This document shows positions 1 through 9,322 of a stretch of DNA of 64,000 nucleotides, one piece after another (position 1 is the stretch's first letter; each line of letters begins with the position of its first letter). The notes beneath the pieces were generated by a model that worked only from the letters and a program-made list of their open reading frames with translations, ran no database searches and was not told the DNA's origin. This DNA comes from Salidesulfovibrio brasiliensis JCM 12178 (lineage in GTDB: Bacteria > Desulfobacterota > Desulfovibrionia > Desulfovibrionales > Desulfovibrionaceae). The stretch covers positions 39,520 to 103,519 of the forward strand of contig NZ_BBCB01000003.1 of NCBI RefSeq assembly GCF_001311825.1. The letters run 5' to 3'. The translations under genes and the position numbers were made by a program.

Positions 1-1018
1 CGCGCAGGAAGGAGTTGAAGCCCACGAAGGTGTTGGTGCCCATGCGGCAGTTGATGACCTTGCCGCCGTGCGCCGTGACGTTGTTTCCTTCGTAGTGGGA
101 GTTGATGATGTAGCAGTGCTCCTGCGCATTGGCGCCCTTGCCGAGGTAGGAGTCCTCGATCCAGCTGCGCTGGGCCACCAGCACGTTTTCACCCACGGTA
201 ACGTCGCCCTTGATCATGGCGTAGGGAGAAACCTTGGAGTTCTCGGGCACATCGAGGTCATGCTCGAAGGCCACCGTGGCGTAGACCGGGACAAAGTCTT
301 CCTTGCGCTCGTCGAGGAAGTCCATGAACACGCCGGAGGGGCGGCCCTTGTCGTCCATGTTGATGTATTCGGCCAGTGCTTCTTTGGGGTACTGGTAGTT
401 CCATTCAAAGGCTCCCTCGGCCTTGACCCAGACACGGCCCGGATCGATGCGGGTATGGAGCATTTCGCCCGCCTGCACGTAGGAGAACTCGCCGAGGGCG
501 CAGTCGTGGGCCACGGAGAGGTCGATGGTTGCAAAGGGTGCGAGGAATACGCCGTTGAGGGACGTGCCGTGAATGTTGGAGAAATGCAGTGCCACGGTGT
601 TGTGGATCTTGAAGAGTTCCGGATTCTGCGGGTCCTTGGCGTGGCAGTGGACCAGGGTCTTCATCAGGAAGCTGTCGCGAATGTGGAACTTCTCGTCTTC
701 GCGCAGCGGGATGGTGATGCCTGCGATGTCGACCTTGTCGCCTTTCTTCTTGAGTTCGTCGCCGCGAATGTCGCTCTTGTACAGCACGGAATCAAGCACT
801 TCGCATTTGCCGAGGAAGTAGGTTCCGGCAAGGCTGGAGCCTTCAAAGCGGAACAGGTTGGTCCGTTCGCAGTCGAGGGAGTAGAAAGCGTAGTATTGGG
901 CGTGCGATTCGCTGGGAATCAGCCCGTGAACGTAAGGGCTGACGTCAAGCAGGGGCTTGCGCAGGTTGGCGTTCACGCGCCGGATGATTCTGTCGATGAG
1001 CTTATCGAGGTATTTCAC
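1..1018 (-). CDS. Left-handed beta-helix (hexapeptide-repeat) transferase-like protein, C-terminus cut by window edge
   Basis: The reading frame is open from a GTG at 1018 to the window edge (339 codons, no stop). The start has a GGACGG-type ribosome site just upstream and the protein begins VKYLDKLIDRI. The last ~80 visible residues show the spaced small/hydrophobic pattern of a left-handed parallel beta-helix (VTVGENVLVAQRSWIEDSYL, then GKVINCRMGTNTFVGFNSFL), as in hexapeptide-repeat acyl- or nucleotidyl-sugar transferases. The N-terminal ~200 residues do not match a family I can name. It follows the DASS transporter by 87 bp, a gap holding a strong hairpin, so it may be the last gene of that operon. 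The substrate is unknown. The fold is fairly sure; the enzymatic role is inference. Confidence 0.7.
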   Translation of the reverse strand, partial: MKYLDKLIDRIIRRVNANLRKPLLDVSPYVHGLIPSESHAQYYAFYSLDCERTNLFRFEGSSLAGTYFLGKCEVLDSVLYKSDIRGDELKKKGDKVDIAGITIPLREDEKFHIRDSFLMKTLVHCHAKDPQNPELFKIHNTVALHFSNIHGTSLNGVFLAPFATIDLSVAHDCALGEFSYVQAGEMLHTRIDPGRVWVKAEGAFEWNYQYPKEALAEYINMDDKGRPSGVFMDFLDERKEDFVPVYATVAFEHDLDVPENSKVSPYAMIKGDVTVGENVLVAQRSWIEDSYLGKGANAQEHCYIINSHYEGNNVTAHGGKVINCRMGTNTFVGFNSFLR

Positions 1019-1055
1019 GGTTTCCGTCCTTGTTTTTGGGCGGTTGAATAGTGGC

Positions 1056-1085
1056 GGGCGGCCTCACTACCTAGTGAGACCGCCC
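1056..1085. other. Strong hairpin between transporter and beta-helix gene
   Basis: GGGCGG-c-CTCACT, loop ACCT, AGTGAG-a-CCGCCC forms a near-perfect 13-bp stem in the 87-bp gap. No T-tract follows on the minus strand, so it may be an RNA-processing or attenuation element rather than a simple intrinsic terminator. Confidence 0.5.
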
Positions 1086-1104
1086 GGTGGTTATATCGTT
1101 TTGA

Positions 1105-2570
1105 TTAAGGAAGGTAAATGGGCATGCCCATGATTGGCCAAATTGCAACCACCGCAACGGCGACGACGGCCATGAGCATTATACTTGCCGGTACACCGTA
1201 GGCGAAAAACTCGCCGGTGGTGAACTGGCCGGAGTCGTACGCGATGGCGTTGGGGGCCGCGCCCACGAGGAGCAGGAAGGGCATACCTGCCACCACGAGG
1301 GAGGAGTACAGGATGACTTCCGGTGCAACGCCAAGGTAGGGTGCGATGACAAGGGCAACGGGCAGCGAGATGGCGATCGCCGCGACGTTCATGATGAAGT
1401 TGGTCATCATCATGACGAAGAAGGAGATGCCCATGATGAACACGAAGCCCGGTGCTTCCTGGAACATACCCAGCCAGTTGACCGCGAGCCACTTGGCCGC
1501 GCCGGTCTCCCAGAGGCAGAAGCCGATGGACATGGCACCCGCGAAGAGCAGGATGATGTTCCACGGGATGTCTTCAAGGTCCTTGAGGTCAAGAATCTTG
1601 AAGATGTAGAACGCGATGGAGGAGCACAGAATCAGCGCGGTCTTGTCGATGGCTCCCAGCGCGGGCACGAAGGAGCGCAGGGACATCAGCACGATGACGC
1701 CGCCCACGATGACCGCCGCGAGGATTTCGTTGCGAGTCATGCCGCCGAGACGGCTGTTGAGCTCCTTGGCCTTTTCGCGCAGGCCGGGGATGCGGTCCTT
1801 TTCGGGCTTGAAGAAGACCATGAAGAAGCCCCAGAGCAGGAAGGTCATGAGCCAGCCGATGGGGAACATGTAGTAGCTGAGTTCGAAGAAGGAGACGTCC
1901 TTGTTGACGATCTCGGTGTAGAAGCCGAGGGCGACCGCGCCTCGGGCCGCGCCGAGCAGGGTCACGATGGAGCCCGCGCCCGCCACGAAGGCCATGCCCA
2001 TGAACAGGCCCTTGCCGAACTTGGTGGCTTGTCGCCTTCGCCGTAGAGGGCGTAGATGGCGATGAGCAGCGGGTAGATGGTCGCGGCCACGGCGGTATGC
2101 GCCATGATGTGCGTCAGCGCGGCGGTGACCACGAAGACCCCGAGGTATATTCGGCTCGTCTTTTCCCCGACGACCATGAGCATCTTGTACGCCAGCCGCT
2201 TGGTCAGGCCGGTCTTGGTGAAGACCAGACCGATCATGATGGAGGCGAAGATGAACAGGACGGACGGGTCCATGAAGTCCTTGAAGGCGACCTTGGCGTC
2301 GCGCACGTGGAACATGGCCTGCAAAACGCCGATGGCAAGCGAGGTCACGCCGATGGGCACGACTTCGAACACCCACCATGTCCCGGCGAGCAGGAAGATG
2401 GCGATGGCGCCCTTGCCTTCACGGCTCAGGATGAAGTGTTTGCCCATGGGGTCGACGGCGTCGGGCCAGGGCGGGGCCATGTATACAAAGGTAAATAGCG
2501 AAACGCCCAGCAACATGAAGATGAGGCGCTTCCAATTGAAAGATGGCTTGGCGGCCTGTGCGGCATCCAT
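1105..2570 (-). CDS. DASS-family sodium:sulfate/dicarboxylate symporter (frame break near 2028)
   Basis: Inner-membrane anion:Na+ symporter of the divalent anion:sodium symporter family, importing sulfate or C4-dicarboxylates. The N-terminal part (MDAAQAAKPSFNWKRLIFML) and C-terminal part are in different frames. They join at about 2028, where AAG-GCC-ACC has apparently lost one G; restoring it gives a 488-aa protein of normal family length. About a dozen hydrophobic segments are visible, with family-type stretches such as IMAHTAVAATIYPLL and, near the end, SLVVAGMPFLLLVGAAPNAIAYDSGQF. It is the third gene of a likely receiver-CBS-transporter set on the minus strand, 42 bp after the CBS gene. 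In a sulfate reducer sulfate is an obvious candidate substrate, but sulfate and dicarboxylates cannot be told apart here. Confidence 0.85.
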
Positions 2571-2611
2571 TGTCAGTCTCCTTTATTCAGAAAAATTCTC
2601 TGGGTATCCGC

Positions 2612-3160
2612 CTACAGCTTGCAGGCCTGAATGGATTCCCGAAGGGTGTCGAACACGTCGCCGAGGCGCAGCACGCCGACGACCTCCTTGCCGTCCATGA
2701 CGATCAGCGGCTGATGCACGCCCATGATGAAGGCGTGCAGGGCCAGATCGAGCGTCTCATCGGCCTGGATGAACTCTTCCTTGGCGGGCGTGTGCATCAC
2801 GTCCTCGACCTTGCGTTCCGCGCCGTAGCTGCAGGCTTCCTTGAGCGACGAGGACCAGAGGTCGTATTCGTTGAAAATCTTCCTGACGTAGTCGCCGGTG
2901 AGGATCTGGCCGTTGGCGGTGGTGTCCATCTTGGCGTAGGATGGCTCAAGGGCCATGAACACGTCCAGAATGGAAAGCTTTCCGCGCAGGTCACCGGATT
3001 CGTCGACCACGAGCACATCACGGTGCGGTCGGGAAAGGCCTTCGGGAATGGAGTTGTCCAGCATGTTGAACAGCTCCTGAAGCGTTTCCTTGCCCGTAGC
3101 GGTAGTGTACTCGGACAGCGGTATCATCAGATCTCTAACCTTCATTGAGTTCACACTCAT
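2612..3160 (-). CDS. Two-CBS-domain protein
   Basis: A 182-aa cytoplasmic protein with two CBS (cystathionine-beta-synthase) modules. The first begins MKVRDLMIPLSEYTT and includes VLVVDESGDLRGKLSILDVF; the second begins KVEDVMHTPAKEEFI and ends PLIVMDGKEVVGVLRLGDVF. Such modules usually bind adenine nucleotides and signal energy state to a partner. It lies between a receiver-domain gene and a DASS transporter (25- and 42-bp gaps), so a role in tuning the transporter is plausible. The start is uncertain: AAGGGGG abuts the ATG at 3160, while GTG at 3154 has better spacing and ATG at 3145 is also in frame. Partner and ligand are unknown. Confidence 0.8.
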   Translation of the reverse strand: MSVNSMKVRDLMIPLSEYTTATGKETLQELFNMLDNSIPEGLSRPHRDVLVVDESGDLRGKLSILDVFMALEPSYAKMDTTANGQILTGDYVRKIFNEYDLWSSSLKEACSYGAERKVEDVMHTPAKEEFIQADETLDLALHAFIMGVHQPLIVMDGKEVVGVLRLGDVFDTLRESIQACKL

Positions 3161-3184
3161 CCCCCTTGTGTATGAATAGCGGAC

Positions 3185-3560
3185 CTAGGCCCCACGCCGG
3201 AGCTTGCGGGCCGCCAGAAGTTTGTCCATGAGAGCATCAACGTCCACGGGAACGGAGACTTCGTCGAACACTCCGAGCTTCATGGCCTCTATGGACAAGG
3301 CCACGTCCTTCGAACTGCTGAGCAGAATAACACGTGTTTCAGGGCATGTCTCTGCGACATCCTTGATGATCTTCAGGCCTTCACGCCCGAAGCCGCCAAG
3401 GTCGAGCAGGACCGCGTCCACGTCGCAGTCGTGCGCGAGCGCGCCGACGCCTTCCGCGCCGCCCGCCACGTTCACGGTGCACCTCGGCCGCGAGCCGCTG
3501 GCTCAGGTGGGTTCCGAATTCTTCGTCAGTCTCGACGACCAGTACGTTGAGATCGCTCAT
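3185..3560 (-). CDS. Single-domain response-regulator-like receiver protein (frame break near 3478)
   Basis: A CheY-like receiver of about 124 residues with no output domain. The first ~27 residues (MSDLNVLVVETDEEFG) are in one frame and the rest in another, joined near 3478. The expected beta3 phospho-acceptor strand reads VDAVLLDLGGFGREG and the beta4 strand RVILLSSSKDVA. A cis-loop lysine is not evident: the region reads EVSVPVDVDAL where KPxD is normal, so it may be a pseudo-receiver. The shift here is +1 (one inserted or two lost bases), unlike most other breaks in the window. It heads the receiver-CBS-transporter group, downstream of a palindrome at 3755-3774. Confidence 0.7.
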
Positions 3561-3754
3561 GTCTTCCCCGGTTAATCTGTTCCGCCGCCCCCCGCGGACG
3601 GCCACCAGAAGATCGTTTGCCGTTCGGCGCACGACCGCCCTTCTTGAGCAATGAGGGTGCCAAGAGTCTTATGTCCTGTTTTTACAGGTGGATAATGATT
3701 TTTGCGAGTTGGGGAAAATGGTGCAGGGAACCGAAGTGAAACAAAGCGAAACGA

Positions 3755-3774
3755 TTTGAGAAATAATTCTCAAA
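3755..3774. promoter_or_regulatory. Palindromic operator candidate upstream of the receiver-CBS-transporter group
   Basis: TTTGAGAA-ATAA-TTCTCAAA is a perfect 8-bp inverted repeat. It sits in AT-rich DNA with three nearby GAAAC repeats (about 3737-3787), in the gap between the NifX-like gene and the receiver gene. The position fits a repressor or activator site for the downstream minus-strand genes. No regulator can be assigned. Confidence 0.45.
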
Positions 3775-3798
3775 ACATAATGAAACAAATTGAGACAA

Positions 3799-4152
3799 CT
3801 ACAGGGGGCAATCGTACAGGATGGTGCCGCTTTCAAGTCGGCCTTCGAGGAAATAGGACAGAACCTTGTCCACCGGGCCGAGAACATTGTCGAACACCGC
3901 GACTTTTTTCCAGATCAGGTATTGATGGTATTCTTCCTCGATGGCAGAGCAGATCACGGCGTCCATGCCGTCGGCGATGATGATGCGGCAGAGCTCTTCC
4001 GGCGAGGCTTCGGAAAGAACCACTACCTTTTCGGTGGCCCGGGGTGAGCCGTCGTTGCGGCGGTCCACGTGGACCACGAGGACTTCGGTGGCCAGATCGA
4101 AGCGGGGAGCCACTTCGTTCTCGTAAAGGGGAATAAGTACTTTTTCAGCCAT
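3799..4152 (-). CDS. NifX/NifB-C-terminal-like (dinitrogenase iron-molybdenum cofactor) domain protein
   Basis: A 117-aa cytoplasmic protein of the family shared by NifX, NafY and the C-terminus of NifB, whose members bind iron-sulfur or FeMo-co-like clusters. It starts MAEKVLIPLYENEVAPRFDLA, the typical first strand with conserved N-x-x-x-PRFD. It includes SPEELCRIIIADGMDAVICSAI and ends near SGTILYDCPL. Stand-alone members are common in sulfate reducers without being nitrogenase proteins. It lies 10 bp after the sigma-54 activator gene, so the two are likely co-transcribed. No nif structural gene is present in the window, so a nitrogen-fixation role is not supported here. Confidence 0.75.
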   Translation of the reverse strand: MAEKVLIPLYENEVAPRFDLATEVLVVHVDRRNDGSPRATEKVVVLSEASPEELCRIIIADGMDAVICSAIEEEYHQYLIWKKVAVFDNVLGPVDKVLSYFLEGRLESGTILYDCPL

Positions 4153-4162
4153 TGCCGTCCCT

Positions 4163-5563
<1,401 letters not shown>

Positions 5564-5788
5564 TGATTATACCCACTTGTTGCGGCCGGACTCATAGGTA
5601 TCACGGAGTGTCTGGCGATACAACAATGCACGGTCAGAACGTGTCCGCAGGTTTTCACAATTGACAAGCCCCTGTAACCATCATCGGCTTCGGGCTTTGT
5701 ACAGTGTGTTCGGAAAGGCGTTGGAAAGAACCTCGCTCTCCCATTGGGGAAGGTCGGATCCGGCCCCGGCCTTCCCCCCTCTCCTGGC

Positions 5789-5826
5789 AAAAAGGCCCCT
5801 GCCACTCACGCGGCAGGGGCCTTTTT
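5789..5826. terminator. Bidirectional intrinsic terminator after roo
   Basis: GGCCCCTGCC stem, short loop, GGCAGGGGCC, with A-tract before and T5 after. It works for the minus-strand roo gene and is symmetric enough to act on both strands. Confidence 0.85.
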
Positions 5827-5848
5827 CCTGTGTATCGTTGCGGCTCGG

Positions 5849-7052
5849 CTAGGCGGTCTTTTCCTTGATCGCCTTGCCGAGGGTGCGGCCCAGCTCCACG
5901 CACTCCTTGAGGGTCTCGTGGGTGGGGATGTGCTTGACCTTGACGTTGGGTTCCACAACTTCGCAGCCGATGTCCTCAAGCCACTTGTTGAGAATCTTCA
6001 CGCACTCGCCGGACCAGCCGAAGGAGCCGACAGCCGCCCCGAGCTTGTTCTGCGGGCGCAGGCCTTTCATGTAGGTGAGCATGTCGGCCATCATGGGCAG
6101 GATGCCGTTGTTGTGCGTGGGAGAGCCCACCACCACGGCAGCGGCCTCGAAGACTTCGCTCATGACCGTGGAGTGGTGGTTGTGCTTCATGTTCATGACC
6201 TTCACGGAGATGCCTTCTTCGTTCAGGCCGGTGGCCACCGCGAGGATGAGTTTTTCCGTGGAGGCCCACATGGTGTCGTAGACGAGCACGGCCTTGTTTT
6301 GCGGCTTCTGCTCTGCGAATTCCTTGTACTTTTCCAGCACCCACGCGCAGTCTTCGTCGCGGAAGATCAGGCCGTGGTCCGGGCAGAGCATGTCGATGTC
6401 GAGGTTCATTTCGCCCAGCGCCTTGAGGGTCTTCAGAACCACCGGGGAGTAGGGCAGCACGATGTTGGCGTAGTACTCCTTCATGGCCTTGAGCACTTCG
6501 TGGCGGTCATACTCGTCCACAAAGCGTTCGCTGGAGGCGATGTTCTGGCCGAAGGCGTCGTTGGTGAAGGCAAGCTTGGCTTCGGGGCAGTAGGTCAGCA
6601 TGCTGTCGGGCCAGTGGAGCATGCGGGTTTCCACGAAGTGCAGGGTCTTTTCACCCAGCGAAATCTCGGACCCGGTGGGCACGACCTCGACCGGCCAGTC
6701 TTCGTAGTGGAAGTGGGCCTTCATGGCCTTTTCGCCCATGGGGGAGGTGTAAATCTTTTCCGGCTGATACTTCTCCACGGCTTCGGCCAGACAACCGGCA
6801 TGGTCGGGCTCAAGGTGGTTGATGACGAAGTAGTCGATCTTGCGGTCGCCGAGGGCGTGGGCGATGTTGCACTTCATCTGCGAGAAAAAGCTGCGGTCCA
6901 CGGTGTCCACGAGGGCTACTTTCTCATCGATGATGAGGTAGTTGTTGTACGTGGTCCCGCGGGGGGGAGAGGGAATAGCCGTGGAAATTGCGGCGGTTCC
7001 AGTCAATGCAGCCGATCCACCAGATATCTTTTTTTATTTCAACAGGTTTCAT
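5849..7052 (-). CDS. roo: Rubredoxin:oxygen oxidoreductase (flavodiiron protein); frame break in a C7 run at 6961-6967
   Basis: Cytoplasmic terminal oxygen (or NO) reductase that takes electrons from rubredoxin. It has an N-terminal metallo-beta-lactamase di-iron domain with ligand motif HLEPDHAG and further ligands in MLHWPDSM and CPDHGLIF, then a C-terminal flavodoxin domain (VLVYDTMWASTEK, GSPTHNNGILP, GSFGWSGE). The true start is the ATG at 7052 (MKPVEIKKDIWWIGCIDWNR) with a GGAG site. That frame runs into the rest only if one C is removed from the C7 run at 6961-6967 (minus strand), giving 400 aa, the usual family length. Read naively, the gene would begin at an internal TTG and lose its N-terminus. 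It closes the perR-rbr-dfx-rubredoxin cluster, though a terminator precedes it. Confidence 0.93.
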
Positions 7053-7094
7053 TTCCGTGCTCCGGGGAGGGTTCGGGCCGCAGGTGCGGCGGTT

Positions 7095-7138
7095 AACAAA
7101 AAAAGAACGCGGTCCACCATGGCAAGGCGGACCGCGTT
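7095..7138 (-). terminator. Intrinsic terminator after the rubredoxin gene
   Basis: ACGCGGTCCGCC stem, 7-nt loop, GGTGGACCGCGT, followed by a T-rich run on the minus strand. It lies only ~40 bp before the roo start, so roo transcription depends on readthrough or on a promoter overlapping this element. Confidence 0.85.
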
Positions 7139-7182
7139 TCCCTACCTAAAAAAACTGCACGATCGCAGCGGGGCCGAAGCGT

Positions 7183-7632
7183 TTACGCTTCAGGCGAGAA
7201 GTTATCCTTGGGAGCGCCGCAGATGGGGCAGACCCAATCATCAGGGATGTCTTCAAAGCTGGTTCCCGGTGCCACGTCGTTATCGGGGTCCCCGACTTCG
7301 GGGTCGTACACATAGCCGCAAATGTTGCAAACGTATTTCTGCATGTCAGCGTTCTCCTTGTCAGAGCCTTTTTTCTCAGGTGAGGCACTCCCTGTCAATC
7401 CTTCGGAAGCGCCGGTGGTGGGCAGTTCGCAGTCGGCAGCAGTGGAGCCTTCTCCTGCGAGCGGGCGGAAGCACTTCTTGGTGCCGCCGCAGATGGGACA
7501 GCGCCAGTCGTCCGGAAGGTCCTCAAACTTGGTGCCTTTGGGGATCTTCCCCTTTCGGTCGCCTTTGTCCGGGTTGTAAATGTAGCCGCAGTTGACTGTT
7601 TGGCATTGCCACATGTCTTCAGGACGAGCCAT
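7183..7632 (-). CDS. Two-domain rubredoxin (CX4C-type domain fused to a canonical rubredoxin)
   Basis: A 149-aa iron electron carrier. The N-terminal domain (residues ~7-55) has [15 protein letters not shown], the four-residue spacing of the Desulfovibrio type-2 or Rdl rubredoxins, with second pair CPICGG. The C-terminal domain (~97-149) is a canonical rubredoxin, [15 protein letters not shown] with CPICGAP. The linker of ~40 residues is Gly/Ser/charged. The second domain has its own perfect start signal (AAGGAG, about 8 nt, ATG at the M of MQKYVC). It may therefore also be made alone, or the fusion may result from a lost base in a window full of such errors. It is the likely electron donor to Roo downstream and to desulfoferrodoxin upstream. 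Confidence 0.8.
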   Translation of the reverse strand: MARPEDMWQCQTVNCGYIYNPDKGDRKGKIPKGTKFEDLPDDWRCPICGGTKKCFRPLAGEGSTAADCELPTTGASEGLTGSASPEKKGSDKENADMQKYVCNICGYVYDPEVGDPDNDVAPGTSFEDIPDDWVCPICGAPKDNFSPEA

Positions 7633-7657
7633 GGCATCCTCCCATCAGGAAAAATCA

Positions 7658-7691
7658 TGAAAAGGCGGAGCGGCCTCGCCGCCCCGCCCTG
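7658..7691 (-). terminator. Intrinsic terminator or attenuator after desulfoferrodoxin
   Basis: GCGGGGCGGC, short loop, GCCGCTCCGC, then TTTTCAT on the minus strand. It lies between dfx and the rubredoxin gene and could set the ratio of their transcripts. Confidence 0.65.
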
Positions 7692-7696
7692 TTTCA

Positions 7697-8083
7697 TTAC
7701 TTGTCAGCCCAGAGGCCGTGGATGTTGCAGTAGGCGCGGGCGCTCAGTTCACCGGTTTCGCCGCAGAGGCAGAACTCGGCCTTGGGAGCGTCGCCGGGCT
7801 TGAGCATTTTGGTGTAGACCTTGTCGCCGACCATCAGTTCAATCCACTCGATGTAGTGCTTATCCTCCATCGGGTGATCGACGCTGCCGACCTTGACAAC
7901 GGCCTTGTCGCCGTCGCGCTCGATGACCGGGACGTGCTTTTCCTGCGCGGCGTCCTGGGTGTTTTCCTTCATGAGGACCATGTCCTCACCGCAGCAGACA
8001 AGGTCGCCGCCGCCAGCGTGAACCACGATGACGATATTTCCACACGCTTCACATTTGTAGACTTCACCGAGATTGGTAGCCAT
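7697..8083 (-). CDS. dfx: Desulfoferrodoxin (superoxide reductase, two-iron type)
   Basis: Reduces superoxide to hydrogen peroxide in the cytoplasm with electrons from rubredoxin. The 128-aa length and both centers match the family. The N-terminal desulforedoxin-like center I has YKCEACGN and the CC pair in LVCCGEDM. The catalytic center II ligands are visible as [23 protein letters not shown] and CLCGETG...YCNIHGLW (Cys plus four His). The start has a GGAGG-type site just upstream. It lies between rbr and the double rubredoxin, matching the rbo-rub-roo association known in Desulfovibrio. Confidence 0.96.
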   Translation of the reverse strand: MATNLGEVYKCEACGNIVIVVHAGGGDLVCCGEDMVLMKENTQDAAQEKHVPVIERDGDKAVVKVGSVDHPMEDKHYIEWIELMVGDKVYTKMLKPGDAPKAEFCLCGETGELSARAYCNIHGLWADK

Positions 8084-8110
8084 AGAGTTGTACCTCCGGT
8101 TTTGGCGGGA

Positions 8111-8689
8111 TTACCAGTTGTAATCGCGCATTTCAAAGTGGGCCTTGGGGTGCGCACATGCGGGGCAGAGTTCCGGGGCCTTGTTGCCCTTGTGGTTGTA
8201 CCCGCAGTTGCGGCAGCGCCAGGTGATTTCTTCGTCCTTTTCAAAGACCTTTCCGTCCTCGATGTTCTTGATGAGGCCGAGGTAGCGTTCTTCGTGGTAG
8301 GTCTCTGCCTTTGCGATGTTGCGGAACACGCAGGCGATGTCCGAGAAGCCTTCCTCGTCGGCGATCGTTGCGAATTCGGGATACATGGTCACGAATTCGT
8401 AGTGTTCGCCTGCGGCGGCTTCCTTGAGGTTGTCCAGCGTGGAGCCGAGCACGCCCGCGGGGTAGGATGCGGTGATTTCCACTTCCCCGCCTTCCATGAA
8501 CTTGAACAGGCGCTTGGCGTGTTCCTTTTCATGGTTCGCGGTTTCCTCGAAGATGGCGGAAATCTGCACGTATCCTTCCTTCTTCGCGATGGATGCGAAG
8601 TAGGTGTACTTGTTGCGGGCCTGGGATTCGCCGGCAAAGGCTTTCAGCAGGTTCTGTTCGGTTTTGGTGCCTTTGATGGATTTGGTCAT
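8111..8689 (-). CDS. rbr: Rubrerythrin
   Basis: NADH/rubredoxin-linked hydrogen peroxide reductase of anaerobes. It has a four-helix ferritin-like di-iron domain (ligand motifs AFAGESQARNKYTYF, EETANHEKEHAKRLF, AKAETYHEERY) and a C-terminal rubredoxin-like FeS4 domain (WRCRNCGYNHKG, CPACAHPKAHFE). At 192 aa it is the standard length. The start has TAAGGAG upstream. It is the first gene after perR; a weak promoter or hairpin region of about 110 bp separates them, so it may have its own promoter. With dfx it removes superoxide and then peroxide. Confidence 0.96.
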   Translation of the reverse strand: MTKSIKGTKTEQNLLKAFAGESQARNKYTYFASIAKKEGYVQISAIFEETANHEKEHAKRLFKFMEGGEVEITASYPAGVLGSTLDNLKEAAAGEHYEFVTMYPEFATIADEEGFSDIACVFRNIAKAETYHEERYLGLIKNIEDGKVFEKDEEITWRCRNCGYNHKGNKAPELCPACAHPKAHFEMRDYNW

Positions 8690-8802
8690 TGTAAATAACT
8701 CCTTAACAACTTGGAATTAGGGCGACCGACAAGAGCCGGTCACAATTGATGTAGCATAATCACCGGAAATGTGAAGCCCTCTTCGGGCAAATGTCTGCTT
8801 TA

Positions 8803-9201
8803 TTACTGCGCAGTGCCCTTGCACTCCGGACAGACGCCCACGAACTCGATGTTGCAGTTGTGGATGTCAAAGCCGCAGTCACAGCCTTCAGGCAGCTCGG
8901 GAACCGAGACCTCTTCCATCACGTCGACGATCTTAGAGCAGACCTCGCAACGGATGTGCGGGTGAGGAACCGGGTTCCCGTCGAACCGCTTCTGCTGCCC
9001 CGGGCCGCCCAGCTTGAGCACAAGCCCCTTGGTGCAGAGGAATTCGAGGTTTCGGTACACGGTACCCAGACTGATTCTCGGTAGGGTCTGGCGAACCATG
9101 TCGTATACTTCGTCCGCAGTGGGGTGGGAGGTAACCTTCTTGAGTTCCTCCAGAATCACCCGCCGTTGCTTGGACAGTCGAAAGTTCATATCAGCGTTCA
9201 T
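8803..9201 (-). CDS. perR: Fur-family peroxide-responsive regulator (PerR)
   Basis: A 132-aa Fur-family repressor. The N-terminal winged helix reads LSKQRRVILEELKKVTSHPTA...ISLGTVYRNLEFL. The dimerization/metal domain carries HPHIRCEVCSKIVDV and a second CXXC pair near the C-terminus (VCPECKG), the structural zinc site of PerR-like members. Its place directly before rbr-dfx-rubredoxin-roo makes a PerR role much more likely than Fur or Zur. An AT-rich PerR-box-like element lies just upstream, suggesting autoregulation. The ATG at 9201 is set by GGAGG at good spacing. Confidence 0.88.
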   Translation of the reverse strand: MNADMNFRLSKQRRVILEELKKVTSHPTADEVYDMVRQTLPRISLGTVYRNLEFLCTKGLVLKLGGPGQQKRFDGNPVPHPHIRCEVCSKIVDVMEEVSVPELPEGCDCGFDIHNCNIEFVGVCPECKGTAQ

Positions 9202-9220
9202 GCCATGCCTCCATGTCTTA

Positions 9221-9240
9221 GCGATAATTATTACTAGCTA
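9221..9240 (-). promoter_or_regulatory. PerR-box-like operator upstream of perR
   Basis: TAGCTAGTAATAATTATCGC resembles the AT-rich Fur/PerR class of dyads (TTATAATNATTATAA type), 20-40 bp before the start codon. Assignment to PerR rests on position and the partial match only. Confidence 0.45.
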
Positions 9241-9268
9241 GGATTCGTTGAAGCGTCAAGGGGTATCC

Positions 9269-9302
9269 GAAAAAAAAGGGGCGCCCTTGCGGGACGCCCC
9301 TG
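9269..9302 (-). terminator. Intrinsic terminator after the heme chemoreceptor gene
   Basis: GGGGCGTCC, loop CGCAA, GGGCGCCCC, then T8 on the minus strand. Confidence 0.88.
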
Positions 9303-9322
9303 GGGTTTGGTTTCGTGTACGA

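Noticed and set aside
5744..7096. 450-aa plus-strand open frame over roo
   Set aside because: Antisense shadow of roo in high-GC DNA; the minus frame carries family motifs.
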